From NCBI GenBank assembly GCA_964017195.1, contig OZ024887.1, positions 1,980,881 to 2,044,880 on the forward strand: a DNA stretch of 64,000 nucleotides. Reading direction: 5' to 3'. Source of the DNA: Siderastrea radians. Its lineage: Eukaryota; Cnidaria; Anthozoa; Scleractinia; Rhizangiidae. The notes under the pieces were generated by a model, which saw only the letters and a program-made list of their open reading frames with translations, was not told where the DNA came from and searched no databases. Of this stretch, positions 50,816 to 63,643 are shown in pieces. Numbering within the stretch: the stretch's first letter is position 1; the number at the start of each line of letters is the position of its first letter. A program made the position numbers and the translations under genes.

Positions 50816-51769
50816 CCATGCTTTGTTCTTATCGCAGGCAATAGAATAGCAGATAAAACCAATGCACAGTACAGCAGGGTGGAAGCTTCTGTTTCTAGTT
50901 GTACCTTAGTTTTAACCTTACCAGTTTTGGTAGCCATTCTTTTTAATGCTTGCAATTCATACTTACATTAACAACTTTGCTATTTGCAGTACAGAAGTAA
51001 CATACACACGAGAGTAGTTGGCTGCAATTTACAATTTACAAATTACAATTTACAATTATCAGTATATTTGAAATGTAGAAACACAAAACAAAATATATTT
51101 TAGAATACATTATCCTGAGCTATGATACATGACTGCACAAATTAGTAAATAATAATTTATAGAAGATTTTAAATGTGAAGAAAAAGAGACCATGGTACAC
51201 ATTAACTTAGAATGGCCGCCTGTGTCTGTATGACTAGAATCACACTTTTTATTGGTTGCAATTTGCATAAACTTGGAGGAATTGTTTTGTTCACTCCACA
51301 TTCACCTGCAAGGCTTTCTGCCACTGTAAGATAATCATCAAATTGTTATTGACTTTACTGAAATCTTAGCACTCTATTTCAATTGGCAATTAAAAGTTTG
51401 CAAGTGAACTGTAGGCTTTAATTTAGGTGACTTGGGCTTATTTGGCCAGCGCTTCTATTTTTTTTTTGATGGGGGGGGGGGGGGGGACGTTGTCAAGGTA
51501 AAGAGGGTATAGGCGATGCTGTAATTAGCCACAGAATTTCAGAATTGCAGAGAGTCCTCACAGACAAATAAAACAACACAGACAAATAAAGACAGCTGCA
51601 GAGCTAGTAGGGCCATCAGTTTATCAGGGTTAGGTGTTTTGGTATATTTTGTATTTTTGTCAAGGTAAATGTGTGAGGATCGAGAAAGAAGCACTCAGAT
51701 GGTATTGTACAATATAAGTGGGTATCCCATTCGAGTGTTAGAATTTTTTTGTTCTCATGGTCACATGAT

Positions 51770-52367
51770 CAGGGCTTGACACTAACAGTTGCCCGCTTGC
51801 CCGGGGCAACTAAAAATTTAATCTGGGCAAGTTTGTTTGGGATCTTTATAGTTGCCCAGTTGACAGCTGAAGTTTCTGTGAAGGTTGTAGATTGACTTAT
51901 AAAGCAATTCAGAAATTTACTATGATTTGTTTCATCTGAAATCCACACCGCCAACTTAAAAATAGAAAACTTGTTTAATTTTTTTTCTAGAAAGTGATGA
52001 GCAACAATTTGAATTTACACACTTGTGTTGCAGCCTGCAAGCTGGAATGTTTCATAAAATTTCGAAAATGCATGTGCAGAAACATTTGCAGTAATGAGTT
52101 GTCTGGACAAACTGGCACATTTCACGCTTGAGCAAATTTGGTAAAGAGCTGCTCATGTAGTTTGAAAATGGTTGGAATATTGCAACTAATATATTCATAT
52201 TCCTTGTGTTTTACTTAAATAATAGTACTTTGCAGATAAAGCTTTCTGATTCGGTTTGTCTGTGCTGATTATGTTTTGGGCAACTAAAATTCTTCCTCGG
52301 GCAACTAAACTGTGAGGCTTTGTTGCCCAAAGGGCAACCAGCTTAGAAACTTAATGTGGACCCCTGA
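51770..52367. mobile_element. MITE-like element with GGGCAACTAAA repeats
   Basis: CAGGGCTTGACACTAACAGTTGCCC at the left is imperfectly mirrored by GGGCAACCAGCTTAGAAAC and CCCCTGAC at the right. Several GGGCAACTAAA/GTTGCCC motifs cluster at both ends. The interior has no gene. A G14 run lies upstream at about 51473-51486. Confidence 0.5.
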
Positions 52368-53157
52368 CATGACTTGACATACCAATGTTGTGCTTTGTGC
52401 AGCAAAATGCAATGAAGAATCCTTGCTAACAACAAAACAGACACAGCAAAATGGAATAATGGAATAACTGGCTACAAGACTAATGAATATGTAACAAAAG
52501 AAGTTTGCATTTAGTCATGAGATGATGAAACTGAATGAGTTGACTACTAATGGGCCACAAAAATTTGGTCTTGTTAATGAGGTAGCTGGACTGAAGGGTT
52601 AAAAAAAACTTCAAGTGAGCCTTTGTTTGGGCCAAAATAAAGTGGCTGCAATAGTGAGGATACTGTGTGAATGAAGTGGCATAGAGCAGTGTTCTACTGT
52701 AGCTTCTAAGGCATTTCTTATAGATGCTTAGTTAGATAATGTAGTTTTGGATGTAGCACCAAGTTTTTACTTGGTGATATGTTTGATATGTGCCATTGCA
52801 CTGAAATTATGTTTGCTTGACTTCTACTCCTTTGTCCAAAAATCATTTAGAGCATGAGTTTACTTGCCTGCAATGTCAGCTTTTGAATTTCTTTAAGGTG
52901 GCCATGCAATGTACGTCATTAGCTCAGTTGAAAAATCCAAGTCGTTGTGCTTCACTTCCCTACCAATGAAGAACCACAAATTGTTTAGAAAGTAACCCCT
53001 TTAAAGGGACAATGTTGTGCCAAAATACTGTATCAAAATTTTGTTTAACTCGTTTCCATGTTAAATTTGTTAATACGCCCATTATACAAGTAATATACAA
53101 CCTAATTGGATAAAAGGATTCTAAGGAGCGAAACGTACAGATCAAGTGTTTCGTGGA

Positions 53158-53430
53158 TTACATTGCAAGTGCAGGATTAGATCTTTTTCAGTTGCTGGAC
53201 CAAAACTGTGGAATACAATTCCCTTCTTCATTGCCAATACAATTTAGTTCCTCCACGTCCCTTTTTAAGAAACCTTTAATCACTCATCTTTTTGAATAAG
53301 CATGCCAGTAGTTTATTATAATGTTATTTTTTGTGTTTGTGTTCTCGTAGTTTGTATTAATTGTTTTTAACTTGTATTTTTTCCATTGTGAAGGGCTTTG
53401 AACTGACTGGATTAATATAAAGCACTCTTT
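53158..53430 (+). pseudogene. 3' remnant of a LINE reverse transcriptase ORF
   Basis: Frames here read VAGPKLWNTIPFFI and, after a frameshift, SSTSLFKKPLITHLFE. This is the GPKLWNSLP...FKKxLKTHLF ending of many non-LTR retrotransposon polyproteins. It is fragmentary and frameshifted. Confidence 0.6.
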
Positions 53431-54371
53431 AAGTCGCATAATATTGTTGTTAAAGTAGGATGGAAGTGGATTACAACTTTCGTCAAATTTGATTTCATGA
53501 CATGGTCCAGAACTTAAAATTGTCATTCCAATAGAACTTTCAGTTGTTTGAGTGCAGGTGGAAAAGGAAGTCGTTCATTTAACACTTACAGGTTAACAGA
53601 AACTTGAATAGATGACATTTTTAAAACAGTTTTGTTTGGGCCAGTCAGGTAAACATTACAGTAAATATTTCATTAAATTCAGTTTACAACTTGATGAAAT
53701 ACTCTTGATTCAGATGCTGACTGGTTCTTAGCTAAAGCAACAATGTATCTTGTGTTATCAAATGTTGCATTTATACATGTTGGTTGTTCTGTTGTCAAAT
53801 TGCAGGCAGTTACATGTCTAAGATGAAACTTATGTGATTAATCAGGCAAGTGGAGCATTCTGTAAACCCTTTTTCCTGCTTCTATCAGATCTTTAGTCCT
53901 GTTTGAAACAGGTTCCCTCTGTATTTGGAAAACTAAGTAATTCCCAATAGTTGTGCAATGAAGTAGCGCCTAAAGGAGTTGTTGGTATGTTTAAAGATTA
54001 AATCACCGAACATAGAACAGGGACTGTATTTGTTACGAAGAAAGTAATAATGGGCATTATACATGTTACGGAAGAGACACAAGGAGCTACATTTACTTTC
54101 ATATTATATTACTATTGTGACCAACATCAAGCAGTTTTAACACTGAAAAAAACTTCTTATTTAAGAACCTTGGCTTCTGTGTCTCCACATACTTTACAGT
54201 GTTATAAATGTAAGTTGAAATAAAATATGTAGTGGCCATCAGTATTTGTATTGAATTCAAGATAAATGTTCAGTGTTTATACATATTGATTATGTCCCTG
54301 TTAAAAGTGTCTCAGTTACAAAATGTCCAAATTTCATTTTGGCAAAGTGTTAATATGTACGTAAAACAAAG

Positions 54372-54757
54372 AGCACCACAGGAAAGTACTGCTCAGTAGC
54401 TTTCTTTTGAATGGTCACACTTTAAGATTTCATCCACAGACTCAAAAGTTAGAACCACCTTGTACACCATAACAAACAGCACCACAGGAAAGAACTGCTC
54501 AGTAGCTTTCTTTTGAATGGTCACACTTAAGGATTTCATCCACAGACTCAAAAGTTAGAACCACCTTGTACACCATAACAAACAGCACCACAGGAAAGTA
54601 CTGCTCAGTAGCTTTCTTTTGAATGGTCACACTTTAAGATTTCATCCACAAACTCAAAAGTTAGAACCACCTTGTACACCATAACAAACAGCACCACAGG
54701 AAAGTACTGCTCAGTAGCTTTCTTTTGAATGGTCACACTTTAAGATTTCATCCACAG
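54372..54757 (+). repeat. Tandem repeat, 106-bp unit, about 3.6 copies
   Basis: Units start AGCACCACAGGAAAG at 54372, 54478, 54584 and 54690. They are nearly identical, with one or two substitutions each. Each complete unit contains TTTCATCCACA followed by G or A. The last, partial unit ends with ATCCACAG, directly before a coding-looking exon. Confidence 0.92.
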
Positions 54758-55127
54758 CGACAGCTTTCGTATGCCATTTCAGGGAGGAATAACTTCAATC
54801 CACAACCGACAGTATCCAGAGAAGTTCATGGCCAACAAGAGCCGCTTGCGTCTTCAGCTCAATTTCTTCAACCGCCGAGAGCGCGAATGCCATTGCAACC
54901 GATTTCAGTGCCCAATTCATCAGCGTTTGGATTAAAACAAAGTTCCACATCGCTCAATCCGACAATGATGAGAGCTCAAGAGCAAAATCTGTTGAACACT
55001 TTCAACTACTGCCAGGTTTTTTTTCAACTTCAAGAGCTGCAAGTCTTCAAGACCAGCCATTCCAAGTGTGAAGCCTATTAAGGGTCGTCGCGTCCATATA
55101 ATCGAGAGCGATTCAGACTCCGATTAA
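54758..55127 (+). pseudogene. Terminal exon of an unidentified host gene, frameshifted at a T8 run
   Basis: A ~86-codon frame follows the acceptor-like ATCCACAG: QLSYAISGRNNFNPQP, then Pro/Ser/Gln-rich text. At a run of eight T (55017-55024) the coding signal shifts by one. The following frame (RPAIPSVKPIKGRRVHIIE) ends in an acidic DSDSD tail and a TAA at 55125-55127, a credible protein C-terminus. A homopolymer error or a genuine indel would explain it. No upstream exon was found in the window. Confidence 0.4.
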
Positions 55128-55368
55128 ACGATGAGTTTTGAAATACTTTTTGCCTTATTTTGGCTTGAGATTCCTTACAAATATCGACGATTCCATGTGC
55201 AAATATTATTAAACGAACCGCTTTGAGTTCGTAGCATTATCAGCTGATCTTCATCAGCCAATCAGTAAATAAAGTGTCAAATCCGCGTCAAATGCTCACT
55301 TCCTGTCTGCAGTAAGATCTTCCTGCACTTCCTCCACGCGAATTTTTTCATGTTTATATTATTAATAA

Positions 55369-55522
55369 GTAATCATACGGTTTTTCTCGTTCAATTTGGA
55401 ATTAATTTGCACTTGTGAGTTTTTCAAATTGCACTCGCCGAAGCGGCTCGTTCAATTTCAGCTTTTTGAAACACTCACTCGTGCAAATTAATTCCAAATT
55501 GAACTCGAAACCGTATGATTAC
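55369..55522. mobile_element. Palindromic MITE (GTAATCATACGG ends)
   Basis: GTAATCATACGG at the left is mirrored by CCGTATGATTAC at the right, with further inverted blocks (TTCAATTTGGAATTAATTTG and its complement). The centre contains CGAAGCGGCTCG. Confidence 0.75.
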
Positions 55523-55739
55523 CTATACTAATACTTTTGTACTCCGAAATTTTGTATTCTGTAATATGTTATTTGTATGTAAATTTATGTTAAACAGAGC
55601 CCCATTCAAACCAGCCTCGCTCAACTGGGCACCTCTGTCTAAATATTGTTGAAATAAATAAATAAATTAATATTGTCATTAATTTGATGTTGATTTAAGT
55701 GACGCAGGTTTGATTCTGGCGCACTATGTGTGGGATGAG

Positions 55740-58559
55740 TTTACAGTTATCTTTGCTATAAGTTTTCCTCCTGGCACTTCTTGAAAGTGAGTTTTAGCAT
55801 AGCCTGGAATCGAAGACGAAAAATAAAAATAGATTGGAGAAATATATGATGTTCCAAGAAGAAAACAAAAAGGGCATAGTTTTTCTAATCACTGCTCACG
55901 AAAATACTCTGTTTCACCCTTAAGTTTTCCTTCTGGTTTGATAACCAGCCAGAGCCATCATACAAGCAGAGAAATAAAATCATTGTACAAACTTAAAGCA
56001 CACTTTGTTTTACTACGAGATTACCTTTAATTTAATTCTTTAATTTAACGCTAATTATACTATTTAGATAACTTGCTGGCTGCATGTACCTGAATGTATG
56101 ATTCTGGAATACAGCCAAATTAACATTAATTTTATTCGTCATTCTTGTTCAAAGAAAAAATAATTAAAACAATATCACTGCATCCGTAGGACTCGTGTCG
56201 CTTCTTTTAACGCATCTGGAAGAAATCTGAGTCAACGGAGAGTTGCGACGGTTAAGCGTTCAATAAACTTTTGACCGATTATCTATGTCACAAAACGCAC
56301 GCTTGTCGCGTTTGTTTAGGCATTTCGAATTCCATTTCATTAAGAAATGATGTAGACTTCACATGGCCACTTGTTCAGATGGTGTGGAGGGGAACTTCGC
56401 TTGTTATACCAGTTCTAGTCTTGTTGTCAGTTTTTGGATCAAATGATCAGCTGTAGTTTGACGACCGATAAGTCAGGTCAAAATACAGGTCAGAGTTTTT
56501 CTCTTGCAAGTTCCAGTGTACTGTTTGTAAACTTAAGGTGATTGCATCGAAAAAGAAGTTGTAATGAGAATTTGTCGAAACTTTGCACAGTTACTAATTA
56601 CACCTAGTACATTAAAAAAATAAAATAAAAAGAGGGGGTCACCGTGTCTGATTTCACGCTGCGGGGCTGTAGTATATAGGTACTTTGCCATCTTTAGACA
56701 GCAATATTAAAAAACCTATCCTTGTACTAGAGACACCCATTACTTCAACAAAGTTATAACTAGCAATGAAATATAATCATTATTCTTATGATAGAAGTAC
56801 AATGTTACAGTAAAACGCCTTAAAATTGCCGTAACAATGAAACTAATTTGAAATAATAGGCAAATCGAGCGTGCGTACGGTTCCAGTAAAACGCCTAAAA
56901 TCCTGCTGTAATAGTGAATCAACCGGAATATTTCAAAATTGAATAATGAAAAGTTCTTCAAATTTGAATATATCACGTAAAGTCCTATTTTCCTTAAATA
57001 AATGGAATAAAAAAGTGGGGTCACCGAGTTCGTTTAGGAGAAAACGACCATTTATTTCTCTGAACAGCTCAGCTTCCATAGAAAACCTATGAAGTTCCGA
57101 ACGCGCGCGCGCTTGTGCGCGCACTAATCACGCAAAAAATGATGCGCAGAAAGGATGCGCAATACAATTGAATGGAATCACCTTAACCTGCGCGTGGTCG
57201 AGTTCTATAGGAACGGAATAGAAAACGTCTGCGCGTAGGATAGTTGAAACCCAACGATAAAATAACTGATTAACACAAATGGTTTCTCTCGAAACTTTGA
57301 GCTAATTTCACTCGTGGTTTTATACCAATGTTCAGTGTTATAGATAACATGTTTGTCTTAGCCCTCGCGAAATTGTCCCTTAAGAAATTCAAAAATTAAG
57401 CAACAGGAGGGTCCATCACACATCAAGAAGGGATCAGTGAAGTCTCTACAGCGAGCATCGCTCTCCTGGTTCTCACCCATTTGTTATATCAAATTACTGT
57501 TTAGAAAAGATGGACACTTCTTGAAGTCTACGAAAGCTTAATTGAACATTAAAAGGGTTATAAAGTACGTTATTATAAATAAACTTTGAACATATCTTTC
57601 TGGTATGATACAATGATGAAGGGACTCTTACACATAAAATTCGCTCTTCTTTACTAACATAAGGCCTTGCCAACACTTTTGATTTCGAATCATCACTCAT
57701 TCCTCCTGGAAATAAGTCGCGCTTGGGCCACAAGCGGCCCACACGAACGGCGCTTAAGTTCAGTTTCTGTAGCCTCGCAAATAACTGGACAAATGGGTAG
57801 GTATACATGAGGGTGTGTATACAGAGAAATATTGAACAAAGAAGAACTGGGAGACTTGTATGCCATGCAGGGAGACTGCCAGTTTTCGCTCTTTTTACTA
57901 AAGTTATATAGCTGCTCTCAGCAGGTACATGGTTGCATGTAAGTAAGTGACTCGGCGTAATATTTGCTACTTACAAACAAAGAACAACAATAGAGAAAAA
58001 CTATGAAATGATGATGCACTCTATGTATATATCTTCATGTATAATTTTATATCTTAAAGGAAACACTCCCTGCCTTTCCTTGTTAAATACCTTAAATAAC
58101 CTTGTTAAATACCCTACTGTCTTTTATTTTTGCGAGGATTTTACTTAGGATTCTCTTTCTCTGAAAATTAATCCATAGAAAGGGCGAAAAGGGTACACCT
58201 GATATAACACAAATGCGATTGGTCATATGCCCTTGGGTTGTTAATAACTGCGAGGATCTTCTTTACATTTATTTAATCCTTGAATGTCGCGAAATTCTCA
58301 AAGCAAAAATTTTACCACCCAATTTTCCATGACTTTTGCGAATTCTGAATCCTCGAAAAGGAAAAACATTAGGTTTTTTTCTTCAATTAAAATTTTCTGT
58401 GGCCACTACATGTAACGTGACATTCAACTGGAAAATTATTGAAATTATTACTACACCTTCTACGGCCGCACGCACCAGCACATTATGCAAACGCAGATAA
58501 TTATCCAGATTAGAAAACATGTTTCAACAGAAACTTCTGTCATCTTCAGATCTGTTGGC
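55740..58559. repeat. Segmental duplication, copy 2 (decayed membrane-protein gene)
   Basis: Corresponds to 40130-42140. Exon 1 is recognisable at 56379 (MVWRGTSLVIPVL), but an indel brings an early stop at 56454-56456. The segment equivalent to exon 2 is deleted near 58440, where the flanking intron pieces join directly. Extra DNA of about 0.8 kb inside this copy accounts for its greater length. An orphan Polinton end was inserted at 58560. Confidence 0.7.
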
Positions 58560-58930
58560 AGTAGTAAGGGTGGACCCTTCACCCCATTTTGCCTCGTTTT
58601 GATGCGAGGGTTCTGATTGGTGGAGAAGGCAAAAAAGTCGTCCATGTTGGATTTTTCTGGCTTCTGATTGGTGGAGAAGGGTCAGTGACGTAATACCGGA
58701 AGTGAAAAGGGTGAAAATGGGGTGAGCTGTCATGTACAAAAATCACCATAGCAACAAGCCACTTGCCAGGAAAAAAACAAACAATTTTTTAATGGGGAAA
58801 CAACTTAGTTACAAGCGGGAGCGTGTGCCTAGACTCGAGTGGTCAGTGGCGTCCCTTGTTATCAAAGTGCAAAGTCCAAAGTCCAAAAACAGGCACAGGA
58901 GGATGTCACGTGACGATGAGTGAGGCTTGA
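58560..58930 (+). mobile_element. Orphan Polinton terminal repeat (second family)
   Basis: It begins AGTAGTAAGGGTGG, sharing AGTAGTAA with the main element. It then contains two TTCTGATTGGTGGAGAAGG motifs (main element: TTCTGATTGGTCGAG), ACCGGAAGTGA, and GCAAAGTCCAAAGTCC (main element: CAAAGTCCAAAGTCC) in the same order. The intervening sequence differs, so it is another Polinton family. No capsid or polymerase gene follows, so it is a solo end or a deletion remnant. The inner limit is approximate. Confidence 0.6.
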
Positions 58931-59529
58931 GTGGACTGGATCCCAGTGGTTTTTCACTGTATGGAGGAAACCAGTCTGTCCAAGGCACTGAGAACAGGAG
59001 GGTATTTTGCGTGAGCATGCGTGCTACCGCTGTACAAAAAGAGTGATCGCGGGAATAAGAATGGCGCGGAGATTCAAATTGTATTTTTCGTATCGTTTAT
59101 CCTCTTGAGTTTTTATGTAGAAGTTAATTTTCACTAAGGAGAAATGAATTGTGTGTAGCAAGAACGTTAAAGGACAGGGTGGACGCCCCGTTAGCGGCTA
59201 TACGGTAGATTTTGAGGCTTGCTTTGGGATCGATGTTACAGCCGGTGGAAAAATATATAGAACATATAACATATATTGTTATTATTCTCATTTTTATTCC
59301 TGTACAGTTTGTCGCAAAATGTGCCCGATTAAAGAGACGTTTTACGGTAGTCAGCGAACTCGAAAGACAAAGACTTGAACACTTTGAAAGTGACTCAATA
59401 AGAACAATGAGGCAGATGACAGACTTATACTTCGTTGATTTTATTGAGCTCACGCTGAAAAGTAAGGATGACTTTTCTGCTGTATTTGATATTGTTTTGA
59501 TTTGAAATCTGGCCGAGTACCTTAAGCGA

Positions 59530-61480
59530 TTTCTGATATTTCAGCCTGGAGACTGGCCAGCACAGTTATACAGTCGACAGATTATCTATGAAACACTGCA
59601 AAAATACTGCCACACCTCTGATACTGCTCAGTGCGTAATATCTACTCCGACTGATCATGAATATGCCACACCCTTCACGTCAGTACATTCTCGGGAGGCA
59701 CAAGTTGGAGAAGATAACGTAAACATCAGTGTGAATCAGCTGGCCATCTTGTCTGTTATACCGTGTATAGGGCCTTTACACATCTCTTTGAATGGCAGAG
59801 AAACTGTATTTAAAGAGTTCATGGGTTTCTTTGAAAATATCTACATCAAGCTCTTTCCACGAAGTTACCAAAATCTCCCAGGCCTTGGAGAATAAGCCTT
59901 GTTCTTCAGATAGTTTATAGCAGCTGGCTGTTCATCAGGGACGCTGTTAAAGAAAAATTCAAAGTATGTAAGGAAACAGAATACATGACTTTGCTGAACC
60001 TGCTTGACAATTACATACCATTTGTTTTAACAATTTACAGCACAACTTTCAAGCTTAATAACTTTTTGGAATATTTCAATGCAATGATACGAATAGGGGC
60101 CATGTTCATGTCTCTTGAGCGACATCATTATGACAAAGCTCCCCTTCTATGGATAACAATGTGCACATACTGGGGAATTCATAACCCTGACTTATACCTC
60201 ATGCTCCGTTTGTTTCTGTTAATGTTTGAGGAATATCCTGTTGAAAATGCCAACAGTATCATTAGATCAAAGACTAATGACAGTGACTCAGTTGAACAGT
60301 TACAGCAAAACGCAAAAGCTTCATTTCAAGCAAAAGCAGCTCAGTGTAAATTTAAGGCACATTTTACACCCCCATCTAGCTTCCCAACAACTGAGTCATC
60401 TGAAAATCAAGTGTGCAGACGTACTTTCACACATATTCATCAAAATAACCCAGAATCAGGGTAAAGCAGAATTTAAAGGCAAAGGAAAAACCTTAAGGGT
60501 GGTTTTGCCAACAATCTTCGTCCCAGACCCTGTTAAACCAAAAGTACTTCCTTTGGGATATTGCAGTGAACCAAAGCCAGATCCAGAAAGGGTATGTGAC
60601 ATTCCAGATTGTATTGTTACCAATGATACTGAATGGGTTTTGTTAGAAGGGTGCTCTCACTCATTCCACCTTACTTGTCTCAGAGAAATTCAATACTGTC
60701 CACTATGTCAAAAATTACTACAACACAAAGCAAAGAGCCTGGCAATCACAGCACCACAGTCAGCAAAATAAAGAAAGTGAATCAGATGTACCAGAAGGTG
60801 AAGTTGCTTCAAATGGCACATTGGAATATTCTAATATAAATATACCTGAATGTGAAACAAGTAATGTGGAAGCTAATATTGTCAACATCAATGTATGCAT
60901 ATCTTCTTTGGCACCTATTGCACCCCCATCTGAAAAGAAAAGGCAGCAGAAACAGCAACAACAACAACAAACCCAAATGGCCACAGAAGTTGTAACAGTG
61001 ATTAAAACACCCCACTGCAAGCAGTGTGGTCATCCAGTAAAAGGCCATAAATGACCACATCATTAAGTATGGAAATACCCTATACAGCCAAATCAACTTA
61101 CCACCAGGCCAACTTAATCCTGATATCAAAGAGGCCCTAGCCACACGGAGTGACCATTTCTCCTTGACAATCATTGATGATCTTGGCTTGTTCTCCCTTG
61201 CATGTCTAGAAATCAAATTGCAAGAAATTTGTCAGATCCCAGAACAGATCTGTGCAATTTTAATAGCTCCCCCTGAAAATGCTTCTTTGCTTCGACTACA
61301 CACAGAGGAAGCTTGGCTTATTTGAAAGCCATAAACACAACATACGTGATGGTGTAATTGCAGTTGGACAGTATGATGATGTAAGTGGATTTGTGAGGTA
61401 CCTTGGTCACATGCTTGCTTGTAATTGGCACACAGGAATTCCCGAAACAAACATTTCTGTTCTTAAGAAACACCTTTAGC
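59530..61480 (+). pseudogene. Degenerate TE protein with RING-like finger
   Basis: Open segments in shifting frames read in order: an N-terminal part containing VIPCIGPLHISLNGRE and FFENIYIKLFPRS (59545-59895), a part with LNLLDNYIPFVLTIYS, HHYDKAPLLW and EEYPVENANSIIR (59985-60464), and a Cys/His module CDIPDC..GCSHSFHLTCL..CPLC (60594-60710). A short CKQCGHPVKGH and a C-terminal segment with IRDGVIAVGQYDDVSGFVRYL follow, ending near 61480. The motif set is familiar from multicopy cnidarian genome proteins thought to be transposon-derived. Frameshifts near 59895 and 60450 and a stop near 61054 make it inactive. Confidence 0.6.
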
Positions 61481-61687
61481 TGACAAAGCAGTAAAACAGT
61501 CATTATGAGTGGACATATAGTGTAAATCTTAAAGAAATTACCATAAAATATAAAATAAGGAAAAAAACAAAGCAAACAAATACAAAATGGTTAGGTTTTA
61601 GTTCTTAAGCCATTTTTTTTAAGCAGCTATGAGAACATTTCTGAATTATGTATTTATCGCTTGTTCATTTCGTGGTATTTGTGGACT

Positions 61688-61696
61688 GGTGATCTA
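61688..61696. repeat. 9-bp target-site duplication, left (GGTGATCTA)
   Basis: Identical to 63644-63652, directly outside the inverted ends of the element between them. Confidence 0.8.
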
Positions 61697-63643
61697 GGGT
61701 GTCTGTAAAACCCGGAACACCCCGGAACACCCCGGAACACCCCCGGAACACCCCGGAACATCCCCGGAACATCCCGGAATAGCCCGGAACAACTCCGGAA
61801 CACCCCTGGAACATCCCATAATACCCCGGAACACCCTCGAAACAGCAAGGAACACCCCCGGAACACCAAAAATAGTGGTCAGCCGTCAGACTGCTCACGA
61901 ATTGACTAAGCCGAAGACCTCCGAAGATCCCCAATTCTTCATAAGACTTTTGCGGATCGCCCTGAGATTTCCGAGCATTTCAAGAATGCTTGGAATATTT
62001 TCGAAGCTTTTAAGAACAGCGAAAAAAACATTAATTAATGGGAAAAAAATATCATGCACGTGACCTTCATATCAATAACTTACGATTTTCAGTGATATGA
62101 AAATGTGACAGTTGAACTGTTAATTCTGCACTGATTTTTCTCGTGCGAGGTTTGCATTATCACGTTAAAAAAACAGGTGTGACCTCAATCAAGGACATAA
62201 CAAAGCCAAATGATAGTGTCACGCAATGCTATAGGGTCATTATTCCGAGATCACACGATCGTCATGGAAAATGTTTGGCCGCCGGTTCGTTACGCTAATA
62301 TATACACCTCATTTAAAAAAACCTCATTCATATTAATTTGAAGTATCATACCGTAGTGCATGAGTGCTTCAGGAATGTTAAAATCCGAGGACGTTTTTCC
62401 ATGTCTAATAAATTCCCATCTTGCAGCTTTCTCTTGTCATATTTGAATGGCAACGTTTTTGCAGTTAGGCCTGCATATATTTTTGGTTAACAAAAGAGAG
62501 TATCTCGGAAGATAAATGAGTAGGAGAAATGTGGGCCTGCAAAAAAGTACTCACTATAATTTTGTAGAGGTATCCGAGGGCTTATAATGTCTGTAATGTA
62601 GGATGTCACAACGTAACCCGGGAGCAAAAGGATCGAACGAGTTTACACTCTTATAGCGAGAAAAGGAACAAGTATTTTATTTACTTTCACAAGATCTAGT
62701 TAGACTTTAAGAGAAAAATTCAGTAAACGAAAAAAGGAAGATATCAACGACGAGAGTACATATCAGATTTCCTTGAACTTTCCAAAGTTCGTGTGCTCCC
62801 TCAACAAGCCAGCTTTATACGTTGCGATAAACCTTGAGTTACAACTTACTTCTCAAAACTATTCAAACATTTTTCTAATTGGTCTTTAGAAGGAGCGGCG
62901 GTGTTTCTTTGCCCAGTTCGTACAGAAACAGCAAGTGGGGCACTTATTGAGAAAATGCGGTAGTACTAGCTACATAAATTGAAAAGGAACAGCCTTTACG
63001 GAAAAAAAATAAATCCTATAGACGTTTAACAGCCTGCAAAATCTGTTTTGTTTTGCGTGCAAAATCTGTCACGCAATGCCCAAGAGTGAGTTATCGCGAC
63101 CGTGACGTGTTATATGGTGAATTGAATTATTATTCGGGATGCCCACCCCCAGAATTTTACTTATAGACGTCACATCGCTTTGTCGAGAGTTATAATGCAA
63201 ATCTCGCATGAGTTACAACAACTTCAATAATTGAATTGAAATATTCAAAATCAAATCTTTGTCGATCTAAAGGACACCAATGTTATTTTTTATTTTATTT
63301 TTGTCATTTTGTCTTCGGGTGATCCGCAAAGGTCTTCGGAAAAATTCGGAAATCTTCGTTAATCTTCGGAGGTCCTCGGGTCAGTCTATGCGTGAGCGGT
63401 CTGACCTCTGACCACAATTTTTGGTGTTCAAGAGTGTTCCTGGCTGTATTGAGGGTATTCCGGGCCATTATGGGATGTTCGGGGGTATTATGGGATGTTC
63501 CAGGGGTGTTCCAGGGTTGTTCCGGGCTGTTCTGGGCTGTTCCGGTGGTGTTCCGGGGTGTTCCGAGGTGTTCCGGGGGTGTTCCGGGGTGTTCCGGGCT
63601 GTTCCGGGCTGTTCCGGGTGTGTTCCGGGTTTTACAGACACCC
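61697..63643. mobile_element. Nonautonomous element with 9-bp TSD and CCGGAACAC-rich inverted ends (MULE-like)
   Basis: It starts GGGTGTCTGTAAAACCCGG and ends with the exact complement, flanked by GGTGATCTA on both sides. Each arm (about 61697-61950 and 63330-63643) contains a dense array of CCGGAACACC-type units, then GACCACTATTTTTGGTG-like and CGGTCTGAC-like shared text. The 1.4-kb interior has no gene. A 9-bp duplication suggests Mutator-like transposase. Cys/Gly/Phe-rich frames across the arms are repeat translations. Confidence 0.8.

Noticed and set aside
61654..61934. Cys/Gly/Phe/Val-rich frames here and at 63392-63658
   Set aside because: They translate the CCGGAACACC tandem units in the inverted ends of a transposon.
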